A stretch of 64,000 nt of DNA from Nostoc sp. KVJ3. Lineage in GTDB: Bacteria; Cyanobacteriota; Cyanobacteriia; Cyanobacteriales; Nostocaceae. The notes under the pieces are model-generated. The model saw only the letters and a program-made list of their open reading frames with translations, ran no database searches and was not told where the DNA came from. Shown one piece after another: positions 18,574-27,345 of the stretch. The stretch spans positions 3,461,501 to 3,525,500 of the forward strand of contig NZ_WWFG01000001.1 of the NCBI RefSeq assembly GCF_026127265.1. The letters are read 5' to 3'. Both the position numbers and the translations under genes were made by a program. How positions within the stretch are numbered: position 1 is the stretch's first letter; the number at the start of each line of letters is the position of its first letter.

Positions 18574-19332
18574 TCAAAACCACCCTTCTTGTTCCAGGGT
18601 TTCAATCAACTGTAAGCCACGAGGATCGCCCACTCCTAAGAGTGAGGCTTTAGCGTCTTCTCTGACTCCTAAATCTTGGTCTTCGGCAAAGGCTTGAATT
18701 AGAGCATCGATCGCTGTGGCGTAAACTACATTAGAAGGTAGTTCGCGACACAGTTGACCAATTGCCCAAGCGCTGTTGCTCCGCACTGCTGCCACGGGAT
18801 CTTTAACTAAGGCTTCAATTAATGGTGGTATTGCCCCTATAACTGCTTCATAACCCACTTCTGCCATCTGTGCTAAGGCGCTAGCAGCCCACAAACGCAC
18901 TGCGGAAATGTCAGTTCTTAAGGCATCTGCTAGAGGCGGTAAAGAACGGCGATCGCGACAGTTTCCTAAAGCCCAAACAATGCCTTTACGCACGTAACCA
19001 TTCCAATCACTGTTGAGTTGAGCAATTAATGGAGTCACTGCTTCGGAACTGGGATTGCGTCCAAGGGCGTAAGATGCGCTTACCCGGACTAAGGGACAGA
19101 TATCAGTTAAAAGGCGAATCAGATGTGGGATAGCACGCCCATCTTCTATATCACAAAAAGCACGCGCTGCTAACATTCTTTGCTGCGGCTGGGGATTTTC
19201 CAGAAGGGCTAGCATCAATTCAGGATCGGGCTTCACCACAACTGAATCGGCAGTTAGCGGCTCTATTTTATCTAGGGGGCTTTCTAGCTCCTCCTCAATA
19301 TCGAGTAGGCTTAGATCGTCTTCGTCATACAT
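18574..19332 (-). CDS. HEAT-repeat protein
   Basis: 252-residue protein made largely of HEAT/PBS-lyase-type helical repeats of about 31 residues, from about residue 45 to the end (for example QQRMLAARAFCDIEDGRAIPHL, VRVSASYALGRNPSSEAVTP, VRKGIVWALGNCRDRRSLPP, VRLWAASALAQMAEVG, VRSNSAWAIGQL, VREDAKASLLGVGDPRG). The acidic first 40 residues lie outside the repeats. This repeat type occurs in the CpcE/CpcF phycobilin lyases, but here the conservation looks like a general scaffold, so lyase activity is not claimed. Convergent with the cupin gene. Confidence 0.85.
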   Translation of the reverse strand: MYDEDDLSLLDIEEELESPLDKIEPLTADSVVVKPDPELMLALLENPQPQQRMLAARAFCDIEDGRAIPHLIRLLTDICPLVRVSASYALGRNPSSEAVTPLIAQLNSDWNGYVRKGIVWALGNCRDRRSLPPLADALRTDISAVRLWAASALAQMAEVGYEAVIGAIPPLIEALVKDPVAAVRSNSAWAIGQLCRELPSNVVYATAIDALIQAFAEDQDLGVREDAKASLLGVGDPRGLQLIETLEQEGWF

Positions 19333-19503
19333 AATTTCATTTCAATCTCGAAAAGGGATTAATTAATACATAATCCCCGTGCCAATAAGTTAAAACTTTA
19401 TAAATTGCGTAATTATACACTTTCCTTTCCCCTCGTTGAATTTTATCCAAACGAGAACCGTTATATACTCAAACACTAAAGTATGTTACGGCTATTCTCT
19501 AGT

Positions 19504-20082
19504 TTATTTTTCTGCACTCAGGAATTTTACCATCCACAGGGATTGGGTTTGATAACCTAACTGATTGTAAAGATTTAATGCGGGTTTGTTTGATTGAAAC
19601 ACTTGTAATCCAATCTGGCGATCGCCTCTTTGAATAGCCCAATCTTCCACATATCGCATCAAGGCTGTACCAATCCCTCGCCGCCGATGTTCTGGAACAA
19701 CGTAGAGGATAAAGATGTGAGCATGGCGGTTCCCATGTACTTGATCTATGGCATTGCCCACCCAAAGGCAAGCGATGGGGAATTGGGAATTGGGAATTGG
19801 GAATTGGGCATTGGGAATTGAGTTATTAATTCTGCTTCCTACCCCCTGCCCCCTGCTCCCTGCTCCCTGCTCCCTGCTCCCTGCTCCCTGCTCCCCCTCT
19901 TCTTCTACCCACCACAAAGGCGTATCGCTAGAAAAGTATTGCTTAACTGTTTGCTCTAGGTGGGAAAAATCCTCATTGGGAAAGAGATCCTGATAAGTTC
20001 GGTGCATGAATTTAAGCAGGAGCGATCGCTCCAATGTGGAACCACGGCGAATCATATACCCCGGTAGTAGTTGCTCAGACAC
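19504..20082 (-). CDS. GNAT N-acetyltransferase expanded by in-frame tandem repeats
   Basis: 192-residue protein of the RimI-like GNAT family, which transfers acetyl from acetyl-CoA to an amine. The acetyl-CoA-binding motif A is intact (VVPEHRRRGIGTALMRYVEDWA), followed by GLQVFQSNKPALNLYNQLGYQ, which is motif B. Residues about 61-103 are not part of the fold: they are encoded by heptamer repeats, first GGGAGCA units giving EQGAGSR twice and a variant, then GGAATTG units giving IPNAQFPIPNSQFPI. They split the strand pair WWVEE / ACLWVG. Without the insert the protein would be about 150 residues, the usual family length. The substrate is unknown. Confidence 0.88.
   Translation of the reverse strand: MSEQLLPGYMIRRGSTLERSLLLKFMHRTYQDLFPNEDFSHLEQTVKQYFSSDTPLWWVEEEGEQGAGSREQGAGSRGQGVGSRINNSIPNAQFPIPNSQFPIACLWVGNAIDQVHGNRHAHIFILYVVPEHRRRGIGTALMRYVEDWAIQRGDRQIGLQVFQSNKPALNLYNQLGYQTQSLWMVKFLSAEK
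19774..19902 (-). repeat. Two heptamer repeat families inside a coding region
   Basis: (GGGAGCA)n and (GGAATTG)n tracts lie back to back inside the acetyltransferase gene and keep the frame. Three heptamers equal seven codons, so the peptide has a seven-residue period. Confidence 0.9.
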
Positions 20083-20100
20083 TTAAAAATATTTATTGAG

Positions 20101-20292
20101 TTAGCTAGCTGAGTTTTGTACTGCTGGTGGCAAATTAGCAGGAGTGGTTTGAGAATTTAGCCCTACCTCTTCAATTGGTGCGGGTGCTGCCATATCAGAG
20201 GGTAAAAAGATGCGGGCGCTGACTGCGACTAAGGCAAAGACAAATACCAAAACTACAAGCAGTGGGGCGATGTATTGACGAAAAATAGCCAT
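20101..20292 (-). CDS. Small single-pass membrane protein, unknown function
   Basis: 63 residues with one transmembrane helix (about 9-29, PLLVVLVFVFALVAVSARIF) and a proline/alanine-rich tail. I do not recognise a named family. It starts at ATG 20292 in MAIFRQYIAP and lies 18 bp upstream of the GNAT gene start on the same strand, so co-transcription is likely. The clean membrane helix and the tight spacing support a real gene. Confidence 0.6.
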   Translation of the reverse strand: MAIFRQYIAPLLVVLVFVFALVAVSARIFLPSDMAAPAPIEEVGLNSQTTPANLPPAVQNSAS

Positions 20293-20381
20293 ATTTTAAT
20301 TGCAAAGAGAGCTAAGAACTTTTATGAGAACTTAGCTGAAGATTTGTGAAGTATTTTTTATTTTAGCAATTTTCTGTGCAA

Positions 20382-20420
20382 GGGAATTGGCAATTGGGCA
20401 TTGGGAATTGGGAATTGGGG
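20382..20420. repeat. Heptamer repeats (GGAATTG/GGCATTG)n
   Basis: Units of GGGAATT/GGGCATT in the spacer between two small minus-strand membrane-protein genes. Confidence 0.85.
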
Positions 20421-20509
20421 AAGAAACTTGTTAAATAATTCTCCCTTGTCTCCCTCATCTCCCCTGCCCCTACCCCGTCATCTCCACAATCCCTACTTCC
20501 GCAATATTA

Positions 20510-20911
20510 CTAGCTGCGCTCCAAGTCATCAAGTACTCTTTCGCAATACCAATTTTCCGGCATCCCAGGATAAGTTTCCTTTGCCTGTTCAATTAACCGT
20601 TCGGCTGCGGCAGTGTCACCGGATAACTTAGCGATTAGCCTGTTTTTGAGATAGCTATCAGAGACATCATCATCTACCTGGTTTGATATCCCTTGATTTA
20701 TAGTTGATGGTCGGGACTGATTTCTTCGCAACTGCCAAAATAAAACGTAATAAAGTGTACCAAAAATTAAAATTAGGCTTAGTGTTCCGAAGAAAGTTAG
20801 GAGGTTAAATGCTAGAAATCCTAGAACTAACTGCGAGAGAACATAGCCAAGTAATAAACCAGTCAGTAAGAGAATAAATGTGCCGACAGCAATAACTACT
20901 TGATTCCCCAT
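20510..20911 (-). CDS. Two-helix membrane protein, unknown function
   Basis: 133 residues. Two hydrophobic segments (about 4-32 and 36-61) are followed by a cytoplasmic-type soluble tail with SGDTAAAERLIEQAKETYPGMPENWYCERVLDDLERS, which resembles the helical tails of several short cyanobacterial hypothetical proteins. No catalytic motif is visible. Its start overlaps the 3' end of the AmpG-like gene by 16 bp, which indicates translational coupling and a two-gene operon. Confidence 0.72.
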   Translation of the reverse strand: MGNQVVIAVGTFILLLTGLLLGYVLSQLVLGFLAFNLLTFFGTLSLILIFGTLYYVLFWQLRRNQSRPSTINQGISNQVDDDVSDSYLKNRLIAKLSGDTAAAERLIEQAKETYPGMPENWYCERVLDDLERS

Positions 20912-22197
20912 ATATCCTCTTCTTCGTCGTCAAGTCCTGGTCTGGATAATACTACCACTGGCTTTGGATTCCAAGGGGCAAAAAATGGCAATAATAATAA
21001 TCCTGGCAAAGCTGCTATTGCTGTCAGTAGAAAGAATGTAGACCAACCCGTAGCTTGTGCCCATGTACCTGCTGGAGCTGTGACAATATCTCTACTAAAA
21101 GCTTGTAAACTGGAAAGTAAGGCGTACTGTGTAGCTGAAAAGCTTTGGTTACAAAGACTCATCAAAAATGCTACAAAAGCAGCAGTTTCTAGACCAGCAC
21201 AGAATTGTTCTATATTAACGGCTGCTAACATTAGATAGAAGTTTTTACCTATTACTGCTAACGCAAAAAAAGCCAAGTTGCCGACAGCTTGGAGTATAGC
21301 AAATATCCAGAGTGAGCGATTAACACCAATTTTGGTCATTATTGCTCCTGCTGCCAAGGTACCAACAATGGTGGCAAAAATTCCCAGCGCCCCAGGAAAT
21401 GCTATGTCGGTTTGAGTGAAATGTAAACCTTTATCTAACAAAAATGGTGTGGATACATTCTTTAGTAAAGAATCTCCCAACTTGTAGATCACAATGAATA
21501 GCAGGATTAAAAGCCCTTGTAGCCAGCCATGACGCTGGAAAAATTCAATGAAGGGTAATTTGACAGCGGCGGATAAAGTCTGAGGCGGGCGATCGCGTAG
21601 GACTGGTTCTGGTGCAAAAATAGAACTTACCAAGCCTACGAGCATCAACAGCGACATCAACAAGTAAACAGTTTGCCAAGGCATCCTATCTGCTAAAAAT
21701 AGGGTGATGTAACCGGTTACTAGAATAGCAATGCGATAACCTAATAAGTAGATAGATGCCCCAGCGCCTCTTTCTTCTGCTTGCACTACATCAGTGCGGT
21801 AAGCATCAACTAAAATATCTTGACTGGCGCTAAAAAAAGCAACGGCCACAGCAGCAATTATTAAAGGTTGTAGCCCTTGGGATGGGTGTTGTAGAGCCAT
21901 TGTAGCTATACTTAATAGTAATGCTACTTGTGTAATTACCAGCCAACCTCTACGTCGCCCCAAAAAAGGCGGTACAAATCTATCTAGTAAAGGCGACCAG
22001 AGAAATTTTAAAGAATATGGTAGCTTAACTAAACTAAAAGCGGCGATCGCTGCCAAGCCAATCCCTTCTTTGGTCAACCAGGCTTGTAATGTCTGACTGG
22101 TTAAATATAACGGCAACCCTGATGAGAAGCCAAGAAATAACAAAGCTCCCATCTTCTGGCTGCCAAAAATTCGTAGCAGCGATTTATTTACTTGCAC
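20896..22197 (-). CDS. AmpG-like MFS transporter
   Basis: 433-residue major facilitator with about 12 transmembrane helices. The N-terminus GFSSGLPLYLTSQTLQAWLTKEG and the loop LVKLPYSLKFLWSPLLDRFVPP are characteristic of the AmpG muropeptide permease family, which brings anhydro-muropeptides into the cytoplasm for cell-wall recycling. The basic loop LGRRRGW between helices 2 and 3 is present. It is the first gene of an apparent operon with the 133-residue membrane protein. The defence island begins immediately upstream at 22342, so this gene marks the island's left boundary. Confidence 0.88.
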   Translation of the reverse strand: MQVNKSLLRIFGSQKMGALLFLGFSSGLPLYLTSQTLQAWLTKEGIGLAAIAAFSLVKLPYSLKFLWSPLLDRFVPPFLGRRRGWLVITQVALLLSIATMALQHPSQGLQPLIIAAVAVAFFSASQDILVDAYRTDVVQAEERGAGASIYLLGYRIAILVTGYITLFLADRMPWQTVYLLMSLLMLVGLVSSIFAPEPVLRDRPPQTLSAAVKLPFIEFFQRHGWLQGLLILLFIVIYKLGDSLLKNVSTPFLLDKGLHFTQTDIAFPGALGIFATIVGTLAAGAIMTKIGVNRSLWIFAILQAVGNLAFFALAVIGKNFYLMLAAVNIEQFCAGLETAAFVAFLMSLCNQSFSATQYALLSSLQAFSRDIVTAPAGTWAQATGWSTFFLLTAIAALPGLLLLPFFAPWNPKPVVVLSRPGLDDEEEDIWGIK

Positions 22198-22341
22198 AAT
22201 ATTGAAGATTCCTTGTTATCTAAGTTGAATTGCAGTTATCTTGCCATATCTGCTGTCTAATTTCGTATAAGCACACAAATCTGCTAACATTTTCTTTATT
22301 TAAGATACATATCAACGCTGCTCTAACAGTGTGATTATTCC

Positions 22342-23799
22342 TTAATTTTCCTTAATTGAATAAACTTGATGCCCCCTGATTTCTACCCCGTGGGTAGCAA
22401 GGCATTTTGCCCAACCTTCACGAGTGCCGATGTCGCTTTTGTCCTTGAGCAATCCTAATTCCTGTTCTTGTTGGGTAAGTTGAGCAAATTCTTCGTAGCG
22501 TGGGTAGTCGCTGGTAACAAATGTTTCTTTACGGTGCAAAATCGGCGGATTAGCTCTAGTTTCATAGTCTCGGTGAGTTATGAAGAGGGTTTTTAAATCA
22601 ATACCTATACTGGCTTTTAACGCCGGATGCGGATCGGTGTCGAAATCAGGGTAAAACAGATAGGATATTTGCGGCTTATCAGTATGATATTTGATCAATG
22701 TGGCTCCATCTACACGCCCAATGGTGCGGCTGGCGCAACCTTCACAAATTCGCAGCAAGGGATCGAGTGCTGCTAATGCCGAAACATGGACGTAAATAGC
22801 ACCGCGTGTATGTTTACCTATTTTGCTTTTTTCACACGCAGTTTGAATCACCCCAGATTTGCCTAAGCTGAAAAGCTTTTGGTCGGCTACAAGGCACGCT
22901 TCCTCATAGCTGCTGAAAAAAGCTTTGATATCGTGACGCATTTCTGGGGCTAGCTTTTGCCATGCGGGACGTTTATCAAAGTGAGTCAGAGCGAGATAAA
23001 CTTGGATGTCGAGAGAACGACGATAAGCGATCGCATCCCATTCTGCTTCATCAGTAGCTTGTAAAATGACACCAAAGGCGCGGCGAAAGTTACCAAATTC
23101 GCTCAGTAATTCTTGTTCATTTTCCAATTCACCTTTCACAGGCAGTCTACCGCGCTTGGTAAAGAAAGCCATGAGTGGTTGCAGCTGTTCTTGATAGTCT
23201 TCAAACCGCTTAGTGGGGATGCGGACTCGCGGTGTAGAGGTGGTAGAAAAGAAGCGGATAGCTTTGTAGCTTTCTTTTTCAGTCTCATCTCGAAAAACAA
23301 AATATACGCCTAGTGCGATCGGTACTGCATCGACATTTAAGACTTGATCAATATAGGTTTTGAGTTCTTCTTGTTCATAATATTTCTGAAAAGTATTGCG
23401 GCGTGTCACAATGCCATCATTGTAAGCAAGTTGGGTTTTGCTGGGAGCGTTAATTAATATTTGAGCCGCGACAATTAAAACTTTCCCGGTGAGTTCCCAG
23501 GCTTGGCAAAGGCTTTGACGGCGTTCCTCTGGATCTTCAATAACGTTGAGGATATAGCCCAAGTTGACCACATCGGCGGCGGTGCGTGGTACATCAGGAT
23601 AGTAGTAAGGGTCCCAGCCTGAACTGGTGTAACCTAAGTTTGCTACTCGCTGGACATCACCACCATAGCCGCAACCGTAATCAAAAAAGGTGGTGTCTGG
23701 ATTCAGGATTGCCCATTCTATTGCCAATTTTACAGGGCGGGATAGGTCAGTGCGAACGATCGCAGCTCGATGACGCTCAATTTCTAGCGCTTCAGGCAT
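22342..23799 (-). CDS. DNA phosphorothioation-associated putative methyltransferase
   Basis: 485 residues from the ATG at 23799 (MPEALEIERHRAAI); the frame could extend 13 codons further into a repeat-like stretch. It matches the Dnd-associated methyltransferase family (TIGR04096 type). The SAM-binding motif I is FFDYGCGYGGDVQRV at about residues 38-52, and motif-II-like WDPYYYP follows. The large C-terminal part is specific to the family and contains HTRGAIYVHVSALAALDP. Its exact substrate is not established. It is last in the minus-strand dnd gene set, 51 bp after dndE, and probably co-transcribed. Confidence 0.88.
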   Translation of the reverse strand: MPEALEIERHRAAIVRTDLSRPVKLAIEWAILNPDTTFFDYGCGYGGDVQRVANLGYTSSGWDPYYYPDVPRTAADVVNLGYILNVIEDPEERRQSLCQAWELTGKVLIVAAQILINAPSKTQLAYNDGIVTRRNTFQKYYEQEELKTYIDQVLNVDAVPIALGVYFVFRDETEKESYKAIRFFSTTSTPRVRIPTKRFEDYQEQLQPLMAFFTKRGRLPVKGELENEQELLSEFGNFRRAFGVILQATDEAEWDAIAYRRSLDIQVYLALTHFDKRPAWQKLAPEMRHDIKAFFSSYEEACLVADQKLFSLGKSGVIQTACEKSKIGKHTRGAIYVHVSALAALDPLLRICEGCASRTIGRVDGATLIKYHTDKPQISYLFYPDFDTDPHPALKASIGIDLKTLFITHRDYETRANPPILHRKETFVTSDYPRYEEFAQLTQQEQELGLLKDKSDIGTREGWAKCLATHGVEIRGHQVYSIKEN

Positions 23800-23849
23800 A
23801 ATATTAGTTTCAGTTAACAGTGAACAGTTAACAGTCAACTAATATCCTT

Positions 23850-24236
23850 TCAATTTTTAACCGCCAGTTCAATTAAATCTTCAATTTTCTTGATATTTGG
23901 ATCGCCAGCTAAGTAGCCTATACCGCGATGTAAATGTAAGCGGAATTGGGTGGCAAGGGTTTCTTTATCGGTGGGATGGCCGTCATTGTGACAGCGTTGT
24001 TTGAGGGCGAGGAGGAGTATATCAGACATTTCGCCACCAAAGACGCGCCAACTCATTTCGACGTTGCTATCCTGGGGAATTGGGACGGGTGAGGGTGCGG
24101 TTGCTTCTGCGAGGGAACGACAAAACGCCCAACGACAAAGGATATTCCATTGGTCGATTTTTGTGCTGCGCTTAAGTTTGGTAAGTTGATCTTTGGCTGT
24201 TTGGGAAAGTTTTATTCTTTCGATTGGTGATTCCAT
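23850..24236 (-). CDS. dndE: DNA sulfur modification protein DndE
   Basis: 128 residues, the usual DndE size. The family's N-terminal ESPIERIKLSQTAKDQLTKLKR and the central MSWRVFGGEMSDILLLAL are present. DndE is required, with DndC and DndD, for placing sulfur on the DNA backbone. The family adopts a compact helical fold with a basic surface, and nicked-DNA binding has been reported. It lies directly before the methyltransferase gene and directly after the interrupted MazF gene, instead of next to dndD as in many clusters. Confidence 0.92.
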   Translation of the reverse strand: MESPIERIKLSQTAKDQLTKLKRSTKIDQWNILCRWAFCRSLAEATAPSPVPIPQDSNVEMSWRVFGGEMSDILLLALKQRCHNDGHPTDKETLATQFRLHLHRGIGYLAGDPNIKKIEDLIELAVKN

Positions 24237-24266
24237 AATGTTCCTAAAAATTAAAGTAGTTTTCGG

Positions 24267-24617
24267 TCATAAACCCAAACAGTAGCGAACCGCAGTTTCA
24301 ATTTCAAGCATCTTGGAGTCAGAAATCTTGCCAGATGGATCAGCAGGAAAGCGATTTGGATCTAAAGAACGAATTTGAAAACATAAAAACACTGTTTCTT
24401 ATCCCAATCCACTACCACTTGGAGATACTCTTATATTGGTTGGATAATCGTGCTTAATATTTGTTCCTTTCGTACCTACAACTACAGTTACAACCAAAGG
24501 TAATTGATTGATAGCGTCTATAGATAGCACTACAACTGGTCGTTTTCCTGCTTGTTCTCGCCCCTGTACTGGATTAAGATTGATAAAATAAATTTGTCCT
24601 CTCTCGATACTCACCAC
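24267..24617 (-). pseudogene. MazF/PemK-type toxin gene with in-frame stop
   Basis: The first 72 codons give a normal PemK/MazF start (ERGQIYFINLNPVQGREQAGKRPVVVLS), with the conserved R-P-V-V-V-L region, ending SPSGSGLG. A TAA at 24399-24401 stops it. Reading on in the same frame gives ETVFLCFQIRSLDPNRF, then PADPSGKISDSKMLEIETAV and YCLGL, with a normal stop at 24267-24269. That is the expected C-terminal half of the family, so a single nonsense codon, not a frameshift, breaks a 116-codon gene. The ribonuclease is probably inactive unless the codon is read through or is a sequencing error. Its start overlaps the antitoxin gene by 7 bp. Confidence 0.88.
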
Positions 24618-24874
24618 TTTTTTAAACCCTTCTGTAAACCATCCATTTCTGTAACAACAAATTCATTATTGATAGAGGCAATTTCTGTCTGTATATCTAA
24701 ATCACTAGCCATTGCAGCTAGTTGTTTATTCATATATTTAACATCAGTTAATTGATCTGATATTTGCTTTTTTTCTTGCACTTGTCTTGTCATAAGTTCT
24801 AAGAGCCATTCTAGTTCTTCTAATGACAAAGCACGTAGTTCACGCTCTATTTTTAGTAAATGTGGTGAGTTCAT
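24611..24874 (-). CDS. Putative antitoxin paired with MazF
   Basis: 87 residues, charged and mostly helical (LLKIERELRALSLEELEWLLELMTRQVQEKK). Its 3' end overlaps the MazF start by 7 bp, the classical arrangement of a type II toxin-antitoxin operon with the antitoxin first. The sequence resembles cyanobacterial antitoxins that accompany PemK/MazF toxins. I do not recognise a defined DNA-binding fold. It sits 64 bp downstream of dndD on the same strand, so the pair may be expressed from the dnd transcript. Confidence 0.72.
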   Translation of the reverse strand: MNSPHLLKIERELRALSLEELEWLLELMTRQVQEKKQISDQLTDVKYMNKQLAAMASDLDIQTEIASINNEFVVTEMDGLQKGLKKW

Positions 24875-24938
24875 CGTTGCTTATCTACTTTCCAAGGATC
24901 GTTATATATATTGTAAATATCTTTTTTAGACGATATCA

Positions 24939-26927
24939 TTACCAAAAATATTGATTTTCGACTACTGTTGTTTGGCGGGTAGTGGAGTCGTATTTGAGCA
25001 GGTATTCACGAGCGATCGCTTCATTTTCTCGCAGTGTTTCAACTTCTTTTTTACCAATCTCAGTATCCGTAGATAACAAAATGACTTGATGGCTAGCGGA
25101 TGGGAAGTAACGTTCAACTAAATTGCTGCGGTGGGAGGAATCGAGTCTACCTAGTGGCGTATCGATTGCTACAGGTAGGCGGTGTCCAGAGACTTTTGCT
25201 AAACCCCAGAGAAATGCGATCGCCAGTAGTTGTTTTTCGCCAGCAGAGAGGCGATGTTTAGGAACTGGTTTACCATTTAAATCGTAAAGCAAAAGGCTGA
25301 AAGTCTTAGTATCAATGGTGATCCGATGCACTAAATCTGATTTATGCAGCAGATAAAGAAAGCAATTTTTAACTTCCTCTTCTAATTTATTGAGTTTCCG
25401 CAGAGTTAATTTTTCACGAAAAGTCTTGAGTGTTTCTTGAACTTTCGCTGCTGAGGTAATAATATGTTCGCTATTTTTATGTTTAATATTTTCTACAGTA
25501 TAATCACTTAATTCTCTTTTTGACTTGGCAATAATAGTTTCTAATTCAGCTAAACGGCGGCGGATTGTTTCGTAATTTGCTTTAGCTTCGACAACCTGAT
25601 TTTGCGCCGCTTCTAATGCTTGACGCAGCTTTGTATAATCTTCTGGTGCTGCTGCTGTTTGCACCTGTCTTTCTAGAGTATGAATTTCTTCTTCTTTATT
25701 TTTGAGAATAGCTAATTTCTCTTTTGCAGAAAGTTTAGAATTTTGTAAATGATATATAAGATTATCTAGCTGACTTAAAGTTTCATCATCAGCTAATAGC
25801 CAAAGTGCTTCTATCTGGATAGTCTTTGCATATAAATTATCTACATCTTGGATTAAAAATGATTGGATTTTATCAACTTCTATGGGAGAAATTTCTACTT
25901 GATTTAGCCAAGAGAGTAAGCGCTGATCTCGTTCAAGTAACAAATCTTTAGAAATTTGTACCTGTTGATGGCGAAATTCCTTTTCTCCCTGTGTTTGCGC
26001 CTGATTAAGTAAATTAGGAATTAATGCCAGAGGTAAAACATCAGCCGCCAATTCACACATCGACTGACGTACTTGTTCAATTTCCGCAGTTTTTGTATCC
26101 TGTTGTAGTTCTAGTTGAGTGCGTTCTGCTGCAATCTTCCCACCTTCATAAATAAATTTATCAAAGGCTTCTTGCTGCTTTTGTTCTAACTCTTCTACCT
26201 GATTTTTGAGAGTTTCTAATTTTTCTCCCGTTGTTTGATAATCTTCTTGCTGTTGAGTTAACCTAGTTTCAATTTCCTCTAGGTTTGCTAAATCTTTACT
26301 ATTACCAACTTCTTTAAGTTTACGGTTAACTAAGATATCTAAATCAACTGCTAAACGATCTGCCAACTCTAAACCTAAAAGTCCGCGAATTGCGTCTACT
26401 ACAACTGGTGGTGGTGTTTCCTGTTCTGCGAGTTCTTTAACTTGTTCACCATCAAAGAGAAATAAATTAGAAATACCTAATGGCAGGAGATTTTCAATAT
26501 ATTCATCCCAGATATTAACTAAAGCATCAGGCCAGGTATCACTGTCACCTAAAATACCTAATGTATCTTTACCATCTTTAGGATTTTTTGTCCAACTACG
26601 CACAACACGGTATTTTATTGGCTTATCATTTTCAATATGTTCAAAAAGTAATTCAATCCGGGTATCTAGAACTGGATCTATTTTGTTGTTAACACATTGA
26701 CTGAGAAAATCACTATAACTTAAATTACCACGGGTAGAACATTGGGCACGAGCGCCATAAAGGGCGAGACGAATGGCATCCATAAGGGTGGTTTTTCCGC
26801 CGCCATTCATCCCACCTAATAAGATAATTGGACGCGAGTTTTCCTCATCAGTTTTTGGATTAAGATTGATTACCTGTTTACCAGTGTAAGGGCCAAAGTT
26901 TTGTAGAACGAGTTCAAGAAATATCAT
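24939..26927 (-). CDS. dndD: DNA sulfur modification protein DndD
   Basis: SMC/Rad50-like ATPase of the phosphorothioation complex, 662 residues. Walker A is at about 36-47 (LGGMNGGGKTTLMDA). The middle (about 200-510) is coiled coil, and the C-terminal half-site has the ABC signature LSAGEKQLLAIAFLWGL and Walker B LPVAIDTPLGRLD. DndD is thought to supply ATP-driven DNA changes needed for sulfur incorporation by DndC. The gene is separated from dndC by a Uma2 gene and about 420 bp with a repeat element, and from dndE by the toxin-antitoxin pair. Confidence 0.94.
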   Translation of the reverse strand: MIFLELVLQNFGPYTGKQVINLNPKTDEENSRPIILLGGMNGGGKTTLMDAIRLALYGARAQCSTRGNLSYSDFLSQCVNNKIDPVLDTRIELLFEHIENDKPIKYRVVRSWTKNPKDGKDTLGILGDSDTWPDALVNIWDEYIENLLPLGISNLFLFDGEQVKELAEQETPPPVVVDAIRGLLGLELADRLAVDLDILVNRKLKEVGNSKDLANLEEIETRLTQQQEDYQTTGEKLETLKNQVEELEQKQQEAFDKFIYEGGKIAAERTQLELQQDTKTAEIEQVRQSMCELAADVLPLALIPNLLNQAQTQGEKEFRHQQVQISKDLLLERDQRLLSWLNQVEISPIEVDKIQSFLIQDVDNLYAKTIQIEALWLLADDETLSQLDNLIYHLQNSKLSAKEKLAILKNKEEEIHTLERQVQTAAAPEDYTKLRQALEAAQNQVVEAKANYETIRRRLAELETIIAKSKRELSDYTVENIKHKNSEHIITSAAKVQETLKTFREKLTLRKLNKLEEEVKNCFLYLLHKSDLVHRITIDTKTFSLLLYDLNGKPVPKHRLSAGEKQLLAIAFLWGLAKVSGHRLPVAIDTPLGRLDSSHRSNLVERYFPSASHQVILLSTDTEIGKKEVETLRENEAIAREYLLKYDSTTRQTTVVENQYFW

Positions 26928-27345
26928 TAGTTTTTAAGATTAACATGAGTTCGACGGCGATCGCAGAAGCAGAAAGTTTGTGATGAAAGGAATCAGATAA
27001 AATTAATTAGATGATTTTGTCTGACGCATTGATAAAAAATATTGTCTATGAAATATAGATAATACCATCACTAACTGTTAAGAAATGCGATTGTATCTAT
27101 CTCGGTGTTGGTAAGTGATGTAGTTGGTGGATATCAACAGATGGGTGATTCATATTAGACGATATTTGAAAAGTCCTCTTGTTAGTAGCAAAACGTTTTA
27201 GATCCCCCTAAATCCCCCTTCGAAAGGGGGACTTTGACTCTAGTTCCCCCCTTTTGAAGGGGGGTTAGGGGGATCATTTAAGTGCCTAAAGTCACAGTAA
27301 ACTACTTTTCAAACAACCTCTTACACCCTTACAGCTAGGTTGTGG
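26928..27345. other. Spacer upstream of dndD
   Basis: 418-bp gap between the first Uma2 gene and dndD. It holds the nested-hairpin repeat at 27201-27275 and an AT-rich segment next to dndD that may include a promoter. No ORF. Confidence 0.5.
27201..27275. repeat. Nested inverted-repeat element (GATCCCCCT type)
   Basis: Outer arms GATCCCCCTAAATCCCCCTT and AAGGGGGGTTAGGGGGATC flank an inner CCCCCTT/AAAGGGGG hairpin. It is a dispersed cyanobacterial intergenic element. It lies between the Uma2 gene and dndD and could attenuate transcription entering dndD. Confidence 0.8.

Noticed and set aside
18574..19332. CpcE/CpcF phycobilin lyase
   Set aside because: HEAT/PBS-lyase repeats alone are not enough; no phycocyanin operon is nearby, so only the repeat class is called.
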